Positions 44,701 through 55,892 of a DNA stretch of 64,000 nucleotides are shown one piece after another. This DNA comes from Oscarella lobularis (Eukaryota > Porifera > Homoscleromorpha > Homosclerophorida > Oscarellidae), in NCBI RefSeq assembly GCF_947507565.1, contig NC_089176.1, forward strand, positions 1,674,001 through 1,738,000, given 5' to 3'. Within the stretch, counting starts at the first letter, position 1. Each line of letters starts with the position of its first letter. A program made the position numbers and the translations under genes. Under the pieces are notes generated by a model. That model made no database searches. It saw only the letters and a program-made list of their open reading frames with translations, and was not told where the DNA came from.

Positions 44701-47700
44701 AAATGCGTATTCTTGAGGCAATTTATTAAAGATTTTATGTATTTAATTAAGTGGGGCGAAACCCCATTGAGGCGTGCCTGCCAATCGGGACTTTTATCAA
44801 CTGTGAAGTCTCTCGTAGCGAAAGGCTGTTCTTTTACGATACTGGTAAGTTTTCTGTTTTTCATAAGTTGAATGCATCAAGTATTCTCTTTATAGAATGG
44901 AAAGTCGCTGTTGCATAATGCTTGCGAATGCGGACAGGAAAACGTAGTGGAGTATTTGCTTGGTTTGAGCATTGATTGGTATCGATTTAACGGGGTAAAT
45001 AGATATTGATTTTGTACGTCATATAACCGTCTCGCAATTCTTAGAGTTTGTTACTACAATCAGCTTGCGAGGGTGGAACTGTGAATATTTTAAGAAAATT
45101 TTTAGAGCATTTTCCTTCTCATAATATCAAAGATCAGGTTGTATGTAACAACGGATATTACTTTGTCGGTATTTTACCTTTACTTGTAGGATTGGTTGTT
45201 GTTGTTTGCTACTGCCTGCTCCACTAGTGAAGAAGCGGCCATCCTTCTAATGAATAGGAGAGTCGCTGGAAAGGTAAGGCAGTAATGTCTTTCATCAAGT
45301 TATAACGAGTAAGTTTTGGTAAGAACGAAGAAGAGCTTTTCTCTGTGGCCTGTGAAAGTGATGCTGTACGTGCTGTTGATTGTCTTGTTCATCGCGGCTT
45401 TGATTTTGCATCCGAAATTACGGTCATCAATATAGCAGTTTATATTTCATAAAATTATATATTGCGTAGGTCAATTTTCCAGCGAATGAATCTAATTTTT
45501 CTTCTGGGTTTCGTGTTGGTCATGTCCTACTGGATTACTGTTTTAATTCTGACGTAAGCTGATACCTCTTAATTAATTTAAAAATGAAATATATTTAATT
45601 ACGTCATTATTATAGGTTCGGTTCAAAGAATCTCTTTTGACGACTGCTTGTGAAAGAGGCTACCTTGGAATTTTTTCTAGACTTCTTGAACTCGGGTTCA
45701 ATCTTGAGTTCAAAACGAAGGTACAGGAAGTCTAACTGCGCTCACGGGATGTTGTTTTAGATGAAATAAACTGTCTAAAGGAAGGAAAAAATCTTCTTCA
45801 TCTGGCGTGCAGCTCTTCTACGGCAAGTGTCGCGCATTATTTGCTAGATTGCGGAATAGCAGTCAATGAAATCGACGAGGTTATTCAGTCTGAACGACTT
45901 TTGTCAGGAGATATATTTTTAACTGTTTAGAACGGTGAAAGCGCTTTAATGATGGCGTGCAGAAAAAATTATCTCTCGGTTGTCAAGCGTCTTGTCGCTA
46001 ACGGGTGCCCTCTTTTGCAGCGAACGCTTGTTAGTTTCCAAAGGGATTAAATGATTGGTAATAAATTTCCTGGGAATATAGATTGGTGAATCGTTACTAC
46101 ACTTATCGGGAGGGGTTGATGTTACACGATATCTTCTTGTCAACAGACCAAACGTAAACGACAGAGATGCGGTGAGTGTACTAGCAATTACTAGTACTAG
46201 TGTCGTGAGATCTTTTATTTAGAGAGGAAATACTCCGTTGATGGTGGCATGTTTTCGAGGAGATGAAAAAGTTGTAAGCTTGCTACTGAAACAGCCAAAT
46301 TGCCTTGTTAATGCTAAAAACGAAGTTGAGTTACTGTAAAGCTAAATATTAGTTGATGACTTTGAATGTTATTTAGAATCAACAAACAGCATTACATCAT
46401 GCATGCAAAAGAAAAATCGATGCTTTGCGTGAATCTTTGACTCCTAATGTTAATAGGATTGTTATTGAAGAATTACTCAATAATGGCGTCGACGTTACTG
46501 TCTGTGACAAGGTACAAACTGGCATTCTGTAAAGCACTCACAGCAGCTTTGCTCAGAGTTTACTTTTAGTTTGGCGCGGAATCTTTGTCGTATTTTCTGG
46601 AAATGTTTGGAGGCCCTTACTACGATCATTCTTGTCTCGAGACGCTGAAGAGGCTGGTGTTGGCCGGAGCTAGCGTAACAGCCGTATCAGCGGTATATTG
46701 ATCTAGTAGTCGTTTCGGTTCGTATATTCAGTATACTTTACGATTATAATTTCATATAGGAGTCTAAGCAAAGCATTCTCCATGTCGTCGCTGAATATCG
46801 CGAATTTTCTGAAAAGCTGTCTCTAAAGTATTGCCACTTCTTCCTTGAGAAGGGAGCAAATGCTAATTGCCGCAATAAAGTCAGGCATTTGTTAAACTTT
46901 TTGTTAACGGCTTTAAAAGCAGATCTTTTGTAGTCCGGAAAGTTTCCGTACGAGTACGCCGTAGGAGACAAGCGGAAGATTTTACGAAACGCTTTGGTAA
47001 CTATAAGATACCTTAATCGCTGATTTTTTCAATTCGTATTTAGAACAAGTGTCCGCATTTCAAATTGCTTGAATTAGGAACAACAAAACCTTCGAAAATT
47101 AAAGTGTGTTTAGTTGGCAACGGAGGAGCAGGAAAGACGACTCTAATGAAGTCATTACAACGCAAAGAAGAGGAAAGAATGTTCTTGTTAGAGAGCTATC
47201 TTCGCGTTGGCGATTCGACGAATCCTTCTCTTCGTACGGCTGGCGTCGACGTTGTCAAAGCAATGGTCGATGGAGCTGGCGAAGTTGTGTTTTGCGATTT
47301 TGCTGGTCAATCGAATTTCCACAAAACGCACAGTCTATTCTTGTCGGAATCAAACACGCTCTATCTTCTCGTCGTCGACTTAACCGAACCAGAACAAAGG
47401 ATGCGATTCCGGTCGTCGTCTTATTGGCTGTCGCTAATTAAATGTAGCGTTGGATCTTCAAGCAAAAACAACGTGATAATAATTGGAAGCAGGGGAGACA
47501 AGACCGACGGACGAGACGCGATGAAGCGTCTGCTTACTTCACTGAAGGCTAAATTTGGAAAGTATTTCATTTTCTCTGATGAAACGTTCGTTCTGGATTG
47601 TCGTGTAAGTGCGTCAGAGACAATGCAGAGACTCCGAGGACACATTGGTCAGTTGAAAGCGGAATCCATCAAGGTTTGATAGGCATGCTTACGTGAGCTA

Positions 47701-50159
47701 GGGCATGCATAGTTTATAACTAGAGAGCGACGGGCGTTTCTAAAATTGCCGACGAAATTCTGTCGTCGTTACTTCCTGAATTGCGTCGACTTTTAGCCGA
47801 CTCATCGAATCCTTTGATAGCTTTGGCAAAAGCCAACCGTCTTCCTCGCTTTATTGAGTGCGTTTACTCTTAATATAGTTTGTTTGATAATCTATTGAAC
47901 TCAGGTTTCTAAAGACCGAAACGAAATCGCCGTTGTTATTTGTTAGACATGATGAGATACCGAACGATTTAGACATTTCTAAAGAAGCGGTATTCGTAGT
48001 TTATTTAATTGTGAGATTAACATATCGATCTGTACCTTACTGTAGATAAAAACGATGTGCTGTCGTCACTTTCTTCGAACAAGCTTCTTTTTCCTTCTTA
48101 TCGATTGTAATATTTTCAGAGGTCTACCGAAAGATACACTAAATAGCATCGTTCAGTTCTTGGATGGGATAGGAGAGGTGAGTATTACTTTTGTACCATA
48201 TATTTCTTTTACAATTGATGGTTCTAGATTATCGCGATTGGCAAGTACGTCGTGTTGAATCCGTCTTGGCTGTGCCACAACGTCATTGGTCCTCTTATGT
48301 CGCCTAATGACTTCCCTATTTATATGGAAGGCGTCAACGACGGATCAGCGAGCTTTGAACGAATCAGTGAAGCGCTTCGACTGTTTAACAAGAATAAGCC
48401 CATCGCATTTGATGAAGTAATGGAAATACTTTGCGCACTAGAAGTGTGTTATCGAGTGCCCGACAAGGAGAACGTTTTTCGGTTCCCAGCTCTTATAGAG
48501 GAAAGACGCCGAGACGCCATGTGGAAAGACAAGGAGGATATGATTGTATATGTAGGCCGTCGCCTTCAATGTAGAGACAATACAGACATAATCGTTCCTG
48601 GAACGATTCGTTCCTGGAACGATTCCTTTTCTTCAGACGCGATCGGTCGTATCTCTCGATCCATGTCCAATGATCTGGAAAGACGGAATGGTCTTGGAAA
48701 AGCTAGTGACTAATTTCAAAATCGAGGGACTGGTCGAATTACAAGAAGGAGGCGACAAGATTGACATTGTCGCGCGCGGTCCTGTTCACTCCGAAAAGGA
48801 GTGTTTGGAATTTCTGGAAGAAATGATTTCAATGGCAATGAAAGTCCTAGACGAAAGGAGTCCCGGAACTATAATAGGCGATGAATTGCATCTAAGTACG
48901 TCAGCGCTACGAGAACTTGTCGAGCATCCTCCTGCGTATGATCGGGCGGCAATTGAGGGAGCGGTTCGGGGATCAGTGACGACAACACATGGATGCTTGA
49001 AGTATGCAGACACGTTGCGGGAATTATTGTTGATTCCGAGTGATCATTACTGTATGCTGTCAAGAAATGTCAAAGTGAGCATTGAGACGTGCTTTGGTCG
49101 AGTGGACTTTAGCCGTGTTGGCGTTGAACTTGGTCGGAAGCTCTACATGCCGATGGCAGACGTGATGATTTGTAAAGGCTGTCCTGGACGTTTTCTCGCC
49201 AGGTGGAGCGCGGGACTAGACGCGAAGATATCGTTGTTTGCGTCATGTGCTCGTGATTTGGGCTTGCGAGATATTCTTGACGTACTTCGCGACGACGATC
49301 CAGCAATTGAAGTTTTGGAGTGTCAAGTAATGTTTACAATTGAGTTACTATTGCGTTATTTTAAGATTCCTGACTTCAACATTGCTTTCATTAGGAAATT
49401 TGTGCCTTGGGTTCAGGAGGAACTGAAGACGATGGCACGCAAGGTATGTAATTTATTAATCAAAGTCATTTAGGTATAGTAATGTGTATCTTCCGCAGGC
49501 ATCGTTGAAGAAAAACAAAGATCGGTCAGAAAACTGTTTGGAATATACGTAACTGTACCGATTTGATATAAATATAGACTGCTCCAAGTCGTTCTTTGAA
49601 CGAAGTCAGCGTGTAAGACGTTATCTTTTGATTGTAATCGATACAAAGCGTACTTTGCAGAACACGTCCTGTTGAAAGAAAAGAAACTCTATCGGACGAC
49701 GACAGTGAACCACCTAGAAGTAAGCGATTAATTGATTAATCTCTTGTGAGCCAGTTAAAAGATGTACTGTACCTCACTTAGAAAGAATTGCCGCGTCGTC
49801 TAACCGTATGATGAAAATGATGTCTTCTTTTTTTAATTATGTCTTTAATTGTTGTAGGTATTTCTTTTGAAAATCAAATTGTCGAGGAAAAACACATTCA
49901 CGCCTTGAAAAAGTCAGTGATTGAAAGTGAGAGTGAACTGGTTGAACTGGCTATGGAGCTTGGCTGGCAGTTCTCTGAAGCAAAGCAGTTTTGTTGCGAT
50001 AACAAGGAAGAGAAACTTCGTATGAAGTTTTTTCTTTTAGTGAAAAAGTGGACCACAAAATTAGGCGACGCGGCCACAATAAGAAAGCTGCTCGGTGCTC
50101 TGGATGACATTGAGAAAGGAGGGGAAGCAAAGAGAATTTTGCAGGCTCGATTTCAGTAG
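41770..50159 (+). CDS. Ankyrin-ROC-COR-death domain protein (DAPK-like without kinase)
   Basis: Some 27 ankyrin repeats, mostly one per phase-0 exon, are followed by a ROC GTPase, a COR dimerisation domain and a C-terminal death domain. Animal DAPK1 has kinase-ankyrin-ROC-COR-death. Here no kinase is found between the satellite and the first ankyrin exon. The protein is expected in the cytoplasm as a GTP-regulated scaffold of death or innate signalling. Frame problems are a one-base shift in the ankyrin exon near 43702 and a 16-bp duplication at 48594-48625. The first exon is uncertain: coding similarity begins near 41770-41838. The gene may be a pseudogene, or the two lesions may be assembly errors, because every other exon is clean. 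Confidence 0.78.
41838..47000 (+). other. Ankyrin repeat array, about 27 exons
   Basis: Repeats show the TALHxAC..G....V..LL..G pattern, for example ETALHFGCLSGNAEICSILI (42065), RPLHWACEHDKLEVVKLLLQ (42205), LGASGLHLSCEMGHVSIVEV (43381) and RGNTPLMVACFRGDEKVVSL (46221). Introns of about 50-100 nt fall at the same place, usually after NG or a similar turn, so each exon is one repeat. The exon near 43690 needs one base removed (TTACCTTAGCG) to stay in frame. Confidence 0.85.
47044..47672 (+). other. ROC (Ras of complex proteins) GTPase domain
   Basis: The P-loop GNGGAGKTT lies at about 47117-47143. The switch II motif DFAGQ is at about 47299-47313. GSRGDK at about 47483-47500 occupies the G4 position, which is not a canonical NKxD. 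The domain is one exon. ROC domains of ROCO proteins bind GTP/GDP and act together with the following COR domain. Confidence 0.88.
47737..49443 (+). other. COR domain
   Basis: Exons near 47737, 47906, 48120 and 48229 onward encode the COR region. Visible stretches are LPELRRLLADSSNPL, GLPKDTLNSIVQFLDGIGE, KYVVLNPSWLCHNVIGPL, RFPALIEERRRDAMW, YVGRRLQC, then IPFLQTRS, WKDGMVL, IDIVARGP and SPGTIIGDELHLS. The last group is like the DAPK1 C-terminal half. The frame breaks at the 16-bp duplication. Confidence 0.8.
48594..48625 (+). repeat. 16-bp tandem duplication inside the COR exon
   Basis: GTTCCTGGAACGATTC occurs twice in direct succession (48594-48609 and 48610-48625). Sixteen extra bases shift the frame: the upstream frame ends at 48713, and the downstream frame carries the rest of the COR domain. 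Conceptual removal of one copy would restore one frame across the exon. Confidence 0.92.
49858..50159 (+). other. Death domain exon
   Basis: The last exon reads ELAMELGWQFSEAKQF, KKWTTKLGDAATIRKLLGAL and then DIEKGGEAKRIL, the typical six-helix death domain pattern with W-W-L-L-A-L spacing. A TAG stop follows at 50157-50159. A small Glu/Asp-rich linker exon (49662-49720, ETLSDDDSEPP) precedes it. Confidence 0.85.
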
Positions 50160-50649
50160 TGAGTAATCCACCGTACTTATTTTCACCCGTCGTGTGTACA
50201 CTGATATTTCGTTACCTTACTCACGTATGGCTTTTGGGGCCAGTGATATGCACGTACCTTTATAATTAAATTCTTATTGTTAGAGGAATAATGTTTTTAG
50301 TGAAAACTGCTTAGGTATCTTATGAACTATTAGCTGCTGTATTTCTTGACCAAATTTGTAGGGTACTGTACTTGTATCATAAATAGTGTATATCCGGGCA
50401 CTCCATTAGCAGCACAGAGTTCGGACGTCGTTTCAGGGTCGTTCGCCGACGTCTTCTGAGTGGATTGTGTCACTCTGATTGCAATTGCACCTTAGATGAT
50501 TGCAATAAGAAAATGGAGCCTTATTTGGAAACTAGTAGTAGGCACGCTTTTAACCATAATCTATGCTTTTTACTAATTTTAGGAGCCAGTCCATCGTTTT
50601 TAGACCTGCATTAGTCTGTAGAAAAACACTGAAAGTATGTAGGTACATG
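50160..50649. other. Intergenic, nothing recognised
   Basis: AT-rich sequence after the ankyrin-ROCO gene. The 5' end of the Helitron-like element whose 3' end is at 50910 may start here, but no boundary is visible. Confidence 0.35.
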
Positions 50650-50910
50650 TACAGTATGTAGGTAGGACTGAATAGTAGGGGCTAAGGGCAGTGATGACTA
50701 CGTGAATATGTGACAACATAAAAATTTATGACGTCACACTATGTAATGCACTCACGTACAGTAAGCAGTGGGAGGCTCTGCATGATGGCAACACGGTGAA
50801 CACCTAGCCTCGCGTTGCCAGGCCCTTCTCCCCTCCCGTGTCTATACGGGAGATCAGGGAGAAGGGCCTGGCAACGCGAGGCTAGTGAACACCGGGCCAT
50901 CATTCTCTAG
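50650..50910 (+). mobile_element. Non-autonomous Helitron 3' end (element 0)
   Basis: The sequence from about 50650 matches 54998-55201 (GTATGTAGGTAGGACTGA, GTGACAACATA, GACGTCACACTATGT, GTGGGAGGCTCTGC). It ends with the hairpin ATGATGGC...GCCATCAT, TCT and CTAG (50907-50910) before a T. Helitrons end with a hairpin and CTRR, so this is one. An 80-bp insertion sits inside the terminal hairpin loop. Confidence 0.8.
50805..50884. mobile_element. 80-bp hairpin MITE with 9-bp target duplication
   Basis: The insert has perfect 28-bp inverted ends starting TAGCCTCGCGTTGCCAGG and is flanked by GTGAACACC on both sides (50796-50804 and 50885-50893). The related Helitron end at 55162-55201 has a single GTGAACACC and no insert, so it is the empty site. 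A 9-bp duplication is typical of Mutator-like elements, which is an inference. Confidence 0.92.
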
Positions 50911-51320
50911 TTATCTTATCAAAAATCCCACATTTTACTGCGAAAAATTAGATAAAGACGAAAAATAAAACGCTACGACAGGAGAGGGTAGGAAAACGCT
51001 TTGCGAAAGGATCTCCGTCGCAGCATTCCTGTTTCGCGCCGCTAAATGGCGTCAAGACTCTGGTGGCGACGATGCTCCTTTCCCCGACAATCGTTCGCTC
51101 TATTTTCCCAAAGCGGTTTCGGAGCCGGCTTTGACAATAGAGAGATTAACTTCGTTTCAGCGCAGGTCATTGTGTGCCAGGCACAGCACCCGCACAGAAA
51201 CCGCGCAGCGAGTCAATTTCATTCTGCTCAGAGCTTCGAAACCGGCTTTACTCACCTGGAACAGAAATCAACAGAAATCAAAGAAGGCGCTGTTGAGAAT
51301 TCGCTGAATAGGCGAACAGG

Positions 51321-52726
51321 ATGTTGCCCACGAACGTCTTGTTGGGGCTGTGTTCTCTGCTCTGCGGTATTCTCATCGCAGTTAACGGCCAAGGCAAGTC
51401 GAAATGCATATATACGCACTGTCTACAGTAGTATAGTAGTGCAGAATTTTGTTCATCGCGTCTTCTACCCTGCAAACGCTTTTCTCTGCGTCTGCACTGT
51501 TTGCATATGTATCCCAAACGATTTGTACAGACGTTGCATACAGTTGAATAGTCTGAACAAGCGCAGGTCTTCGTTTGTTGTTCAAAAGATGCGGTGCCGC
51601 ATTCCTGAGGAGATCCGCCCGCATTGCCCCTTTTGCGTTGTTGACTTTCTTGATTCGTGTCAGCGTCACTGTCACTTTCCAAAACCGTAGCATGTGCATT
51701 GAGTTAGTCTTTCTGTTTTAAAACTTGGCTTATGCTTTCTCCCTCGCTCACCTTGTCGTTGATCCGCGAATGACTCTCGATCACTAACTTTATTTAAATT
51801 AAACGTACCACCTTCGTTTAATCTACTAATCGGTCACACGAGAAGAAAGGCAGGTCTAGGGAGGGGAGTTCGCCCTAGTAGAGAAATTTCCATTGGAATG
51901 AAAGCGGTCTATTAATAGCAATTAATGGGCGTATCTTGGGGATGGTTTTAGATATATTACCGAACGAAGTTACGTTTCTACTGTACGTACTAACGCACTG
52001 CAGATAACGCAGAAACTCGTATGAACTATACGACTAAGCATGGGTATTGAAGTCAATATCGCCTGCTTTTTTCCCACGGGACACTTACACGCGTGAATGC
52101 ACTTAAATTTTCCATAGATGTAAGAGCTTTTCCATGTCTTTATTATTGATATCTATTGGGCCAGAGCTGTTCTTAATTAATTTGTGTCTTAGCTTAAGCT
52201 GTGGATCGTTTTGCTACATACTAAATGTAATGGGTGCCGTATACCGTTGAGGGTTAAACGACACCTCTTCATCACTCTCGTTTTCCATATCTTTATTGTT
52301 CACACTGACTTCCAAACTCACATCAATCACTACAGTCACACACACCAACTACAACCAAAACCTTCTCCTATATAGTCCCTGGTGGACAGACCGGTAGGCG
52401 TCTGTCCACCTACTCGTACGCCTACCTAGCTCTTACAACTCCACTTATCTCCTTTGTGCCTACGCGAGCTATTCTTAGGTACTATTGTGCGATGGCATGC
52501 GCTACGACGCATGCCTATACTCATTCGTGCTTACGACGAGGAGCCGAACGGGTCTCCTCGTTACATAAAGTTTATTTTGTTTTGGGTGTAGAAATCACGA
52601 CTCCTCCGGGGCCAACTACTCACGAAGCAACGACTGTACCGCGGATTTCGATTTATATAGGAACGGAATGCGTTACAGAAAGTACAAGCGACCGTCATCG
52701 TCATCGTTTTGGGTGTCACGGTTGAT
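51321..52726 (+). pseudogene. Gene C: orphan 5' end of a third NIDO-family paralogue
   Basis: 51321-51393 encodes a signal peptide (MLPTNVLLGLCSLLCGILIA...) ending in phase 1 at CAAG. A GC donor (GCAAGT) follows, exactly as in gene B. About 1.2 kb downstream, an exon at 52592 joins in phase to a Thr/Pro-rich linker (EITTPPGPTTHEATTVP) like that of gene B exon 2. The frame then ends at TGA (about 52724), and nothing of the rest of the family follows before the Helitron elements. I infer a truncated paralogue. A short functional secreted peptide is less likely. Confidence 0.6.
51394..52591 (+). other. Gene C presumed intron 1, no other gene seen
   Basis: This is a GC-AG intron if the gene C model is right (donor GCAAGT, acceptor GTGTAG). 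Overlapping open frames on both strands at its 5' end show no family resemblance. The rest is AT-rich with nothing recognised. Confidence 0.45.
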
Positions 52727-52729
52727 TAG

Positions 52730-53269
52730 GTATGTTTCTGTTTATCCGGGACCCGAATTAGAAAGATCTCTCCGGCCCTAGCTGGGCTCTCTCAGACGGA
52801 GACATGACAATGAACGAATTACGTCTATCTACAGAAACGTATGTTTCAAGGACATCTGAGAGTCAACACAAGGCCGATTGGTCTCCTCAAACAGCTTTTG
52901 CTCATTACTCTCGTACCTAGGAGTGCCTAGTCTGGATACCAGACCCTTCGCTAGGGGGAGGAAGGGTCTGGTCTAACGCGCACTGCAAATTTGGCCCGCA
53001 GTGTACAGTGCGGCCCAATGAGCGCCTCGGATAGCAATCTCGTGACCGTGCATGAGGTCATGAACTAAATATAGCGAACACTTGACCAAAGCGCGTTAGA
53101 GGTCGATGGCGCTCTGGTCTACACAGGTCATTCAAAGGGCTGCTACGGACGCGGCCGCGGCTCTGGGCTATTCCGCTCTTCTACCTCAGCAATTGGAGGC
53201 CCTGACGGCAGTGGCGTGCGCTACGTGCACGCGTCATGCAACACATCGTGACGTAGGAACCACGTAAAC
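52730..53269. other. Intergenic with one small hairpin element
   Basis: A 12-bp inverted repeat ACCAGACCCTTC (52938-52949) with its complement at 52961-52972 forms a hairpin bounded by TAGTCTGG and GGTCTA. It may be a MITE relic. No gene is recognised. Confidence 0.5.
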
Positions 53270-55201
53270 TAATGGAGCCGACCACCAGAGTTGTACGGGT
53301 GGAGCCCGTATAACGGCGGAGGGAGGCTCTCTCAAACGTGATCTTAGGGCCGGAAGTGTCTGTCTGTCTGTCTGTATGTCTGTTCGTCACGCTCGGTATT
53401 GTGACGTAACTTAAAAACCCGTTTTTTCGTACAGCGCATGCGCGACATGGGGCCCAAAACGGTGACCCGAAAAAGGCGATTTACGGCGCGGATAAAGCGT
53501 TTTTTCTTTCATAAACGAAAAAAATGCTTAGAAACCCTTATTTCCAATTGATCTGTGCTATTTTCCGTGTTATAAATGCCCTGAGAAACCGAAACGACGG
53601 TTTTGATTGTTACGCTCTGACGTCACAATCAAAAGTATCCACTCATGTACAGTATGTGGGTGGGTACGTACGTACGGGTAACAGGAAATATGACCCGTAC
53701 ACATGCATAGGTCCTCCTCAATACACACAGAGCACATTATCAAATAGGGCTTGTGCACGTGACGTCACAGGCGACGTCACAGTCTTTTGTTTGGGCATGA
53801 CGCGCGTTAGGGTTTCAGAAATTGTCCTCTGTCTGCGCGATACTACCTTTCTTCCGCGTAACCACCATAAGATATATAGAAGCATGCTATAGGCGTCGTT
53901 CGGCGCCTATTCCGTGGTATTTCTCCGTGTTTTCGGCGAGTTATATCGATGAATGGGCGGGGACTTCCGACGAAATGGGCGTTTTCGATGTGCTCTCATT
54001 CCTCACCAAAGCATCCGATTGCACCGAGACTTTACCACGTTATAGGCACATGATTGATCTTCACATTCATGGCCAAGATCTGGCAAGAAGAGGTTTAGTT
54101 TCGCACTTTGGGTCCTGTTTGTAACACCACTTAGCGCACGCGCTTCAACTCCTTCTTTCTCGTTTCTGTAGTTCTAACTCCCTGTGTCGTCGATGGAATG
54201 TTGAGAGAAGGTATTAGTTTGTACCTCGCCACGAAATCGCGAATGTGAACACACTATTTCGCGCCCTAATCAGGCACCACAGCTCAAGGACGCAGCGCTT
54301 CTGCTGAGAATGCAGCTACGCTAATTCATGCACATAATTAACCAACGGCGTTCTTTTCTGCATAATGTACAGTGCGTCCTTGGGCTGTGGTGCGTGATAC
54401 GGCGCGAAATTGTGTGCGAACATTTGAGATTGCGCGGCGGGATACAAAGTTATGCCTTCTCTCGACATGCGCGACATACGAAATCCATGGCACAGGGAGT
54501 TAGAACCACTGAAACGAAAAAAAAGCGAAAAAAAGCGTTGAAACACGTGCGCTAAGTGGTGCTACAAATAGGGCCCAAAGTGCGAAACTAAACCTCTTCT
54601 TGCCTGGTCTTGGCCATGAATGTGAAGATCAATCATGTGCCTATAACGTGGTAAAGTCTCGGTGCAATCGGATGCTTTGGTGAGGAATGAGAGCACATCG
54701 AAAACGCCCATTTCGTTGGAAGTCCCCGCCCATTCATCGATATAACTCGCCGATATCACGGAGAAATGTCACGGAATAGGCGCCGAACGACGTCTAAATC
54801 ATGCTTCTACATATCTTATGGTGGTTACGCGGTAGAAAGGTAGTATCGCGCAAATAGAGGACATTTTCTGAAAGCCTAACGCGCGTCATGCCCAAGCAAA
54901 AAGCTGTGACGTTGACTCTGACGTCACTGTGCACAAGCCCTATACAGTACGTCAGGAAAGCGCCTAATTAGGAAAACATTGCAATCTTGCAAGTATTTAC
55001 AGTATGTAGGTAGGACTGAGCTGTAGTAGCTAAAACGGCTGTAATGACCACGTGAATATGTGACAACATAACTTATGTTGTCATAACATAGTGTGATGTA
55101 ATACTTTTTGACGTCACACTATGTTATGCACTCGCGTACGGTAAGCGGTGGGAGGCTCTGCATGATGGCAACACGGTGAACACCGGGCCATCATTCTCTA
55201 G
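53270..55201 (+). mobile_element. Non-autonomous Helitron (element 1)
   Basis: The 5' 360 bp (TAATGGAGCCGACCACC..., GGAAGTGTCTGTCTGTC, ..., CTCTGACGTCACAATC) match 55210-55580, the start of the autonomous element. The 3' end has the hairpin ATGATGGC...GCCATCAT, TCT and CTAG (55198-55201), like the autonomous element's end at 63333. The middle is a large palindrome and no protein is encoded. The shared ends imply mobilisation in trans by the autonomous copy. Confidence 0.78.
53770..54915. repeat. 1.15-kb palindrome inside element 1
   Basis: 53770-54150 and 54548-54915 are near-identical inverted arms. Weaker inverted similarity continues inward, for example ACCACAGCTCAAGGACGCA near 54272 against its complement near 54373-54395, to a centre near 54335. 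The open frames in the arms are mirror copies of each other. Confidence 0.85.
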
Positions 55202-55640
55202 TTAGGTTGTAATGGAGCCGACCACCTTAGTTGTACGGGTGGAGCCCGTATAACGGCGGTGGGAGGCTCTCTCAAACGTGATCTCAAGGCCGGAAGTGTC
55301 TGTCTGTCTGTCTGTATGTCTGTTCGTCACGCTCGGTATTGTGACGTCACATAAGAAAAACCCTTACTTTGTAAAGCGCATGCGCGACATAGGGCCCAAA
55401 ACGGTGCCCCAAAAAAGGCGATTTTCGGCGCGGATAAAGCGTTTTTTCTTTCATAAACGGAAAAAATGCTTAGAAACCCTTATTTCCAATTGATCTGTTC
55501 TATTTTCCGTGTTATAAATGCCCTGAGAAACCGAAACGACAGTTTTGATTGTCACGCTCTGACGTCACAATCAAAACCGTGTCTGTGACGCAGCCGGCCA
55601 GTCGAACACCCGGATCAATGGACCTATCGAACAACGCTCA

Positions 55641-55892
55641 AAAAGCGATCCGAAGGATCGCTCGAAAAGCGATCCGAAGGATCGCTCGAAAAGCGATCCA
55701 AAGGATCGCTCGAAGAGCGATCCGAAGGATCGCTCGAAAAGCGATCCAAAGGATCGCTCGAAAAGCGATCCTTTGGAAAAGCGATCCAAAGGATCGCTCG
55801 AAGAGCGATCCGAAGGATCGCTCGAAAAGCGATCCAAAGGATCGCTCGAAAAGCGATCCTTCGGATCGCTCGAAGAGCGATCCGAAGGATCG
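55641..55892. repeat. Tandem array of 24-bp palindromic units
   Basis: Eleven units, one of them shortened, repeat with a 24-bp period. Each unit carries a 17-bp hairpin, GCGATCCGAAGGATCGC or its AAA, TTT or TTC loop variants, separated by TCGAAAA or TCGAAGA. The loop variation is compatible with duplication and gene conversion. The array lies between the Helitron 5' block and the Rep gene, so it could act as an origin, promoter or protein-binding array, which is inference. Confidence 0.93.

Noticed and set aside
51046-51690. 214-residue plus-strand frame and an opposing Cys-rich minus-strand frame
   Set aside because: Neither shows family motifs, and they overlap the gene C signal-peptide exon, which has better splice and homology support.
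53822-54124. Open frame with SYIDEWAGTSDEMGVF
   Set aside because: It is mirrored at 54562-54759 by the palindrome and resembles no known protein; most likely a by-product of the repeat.
55641-55892. Regular repeats suggestive of a CRISPR array
   Set aside because: There are no unique spacers: the units are contiguous 24-bp palindromes, and the context is eukaryotic with introns and a Helitron.
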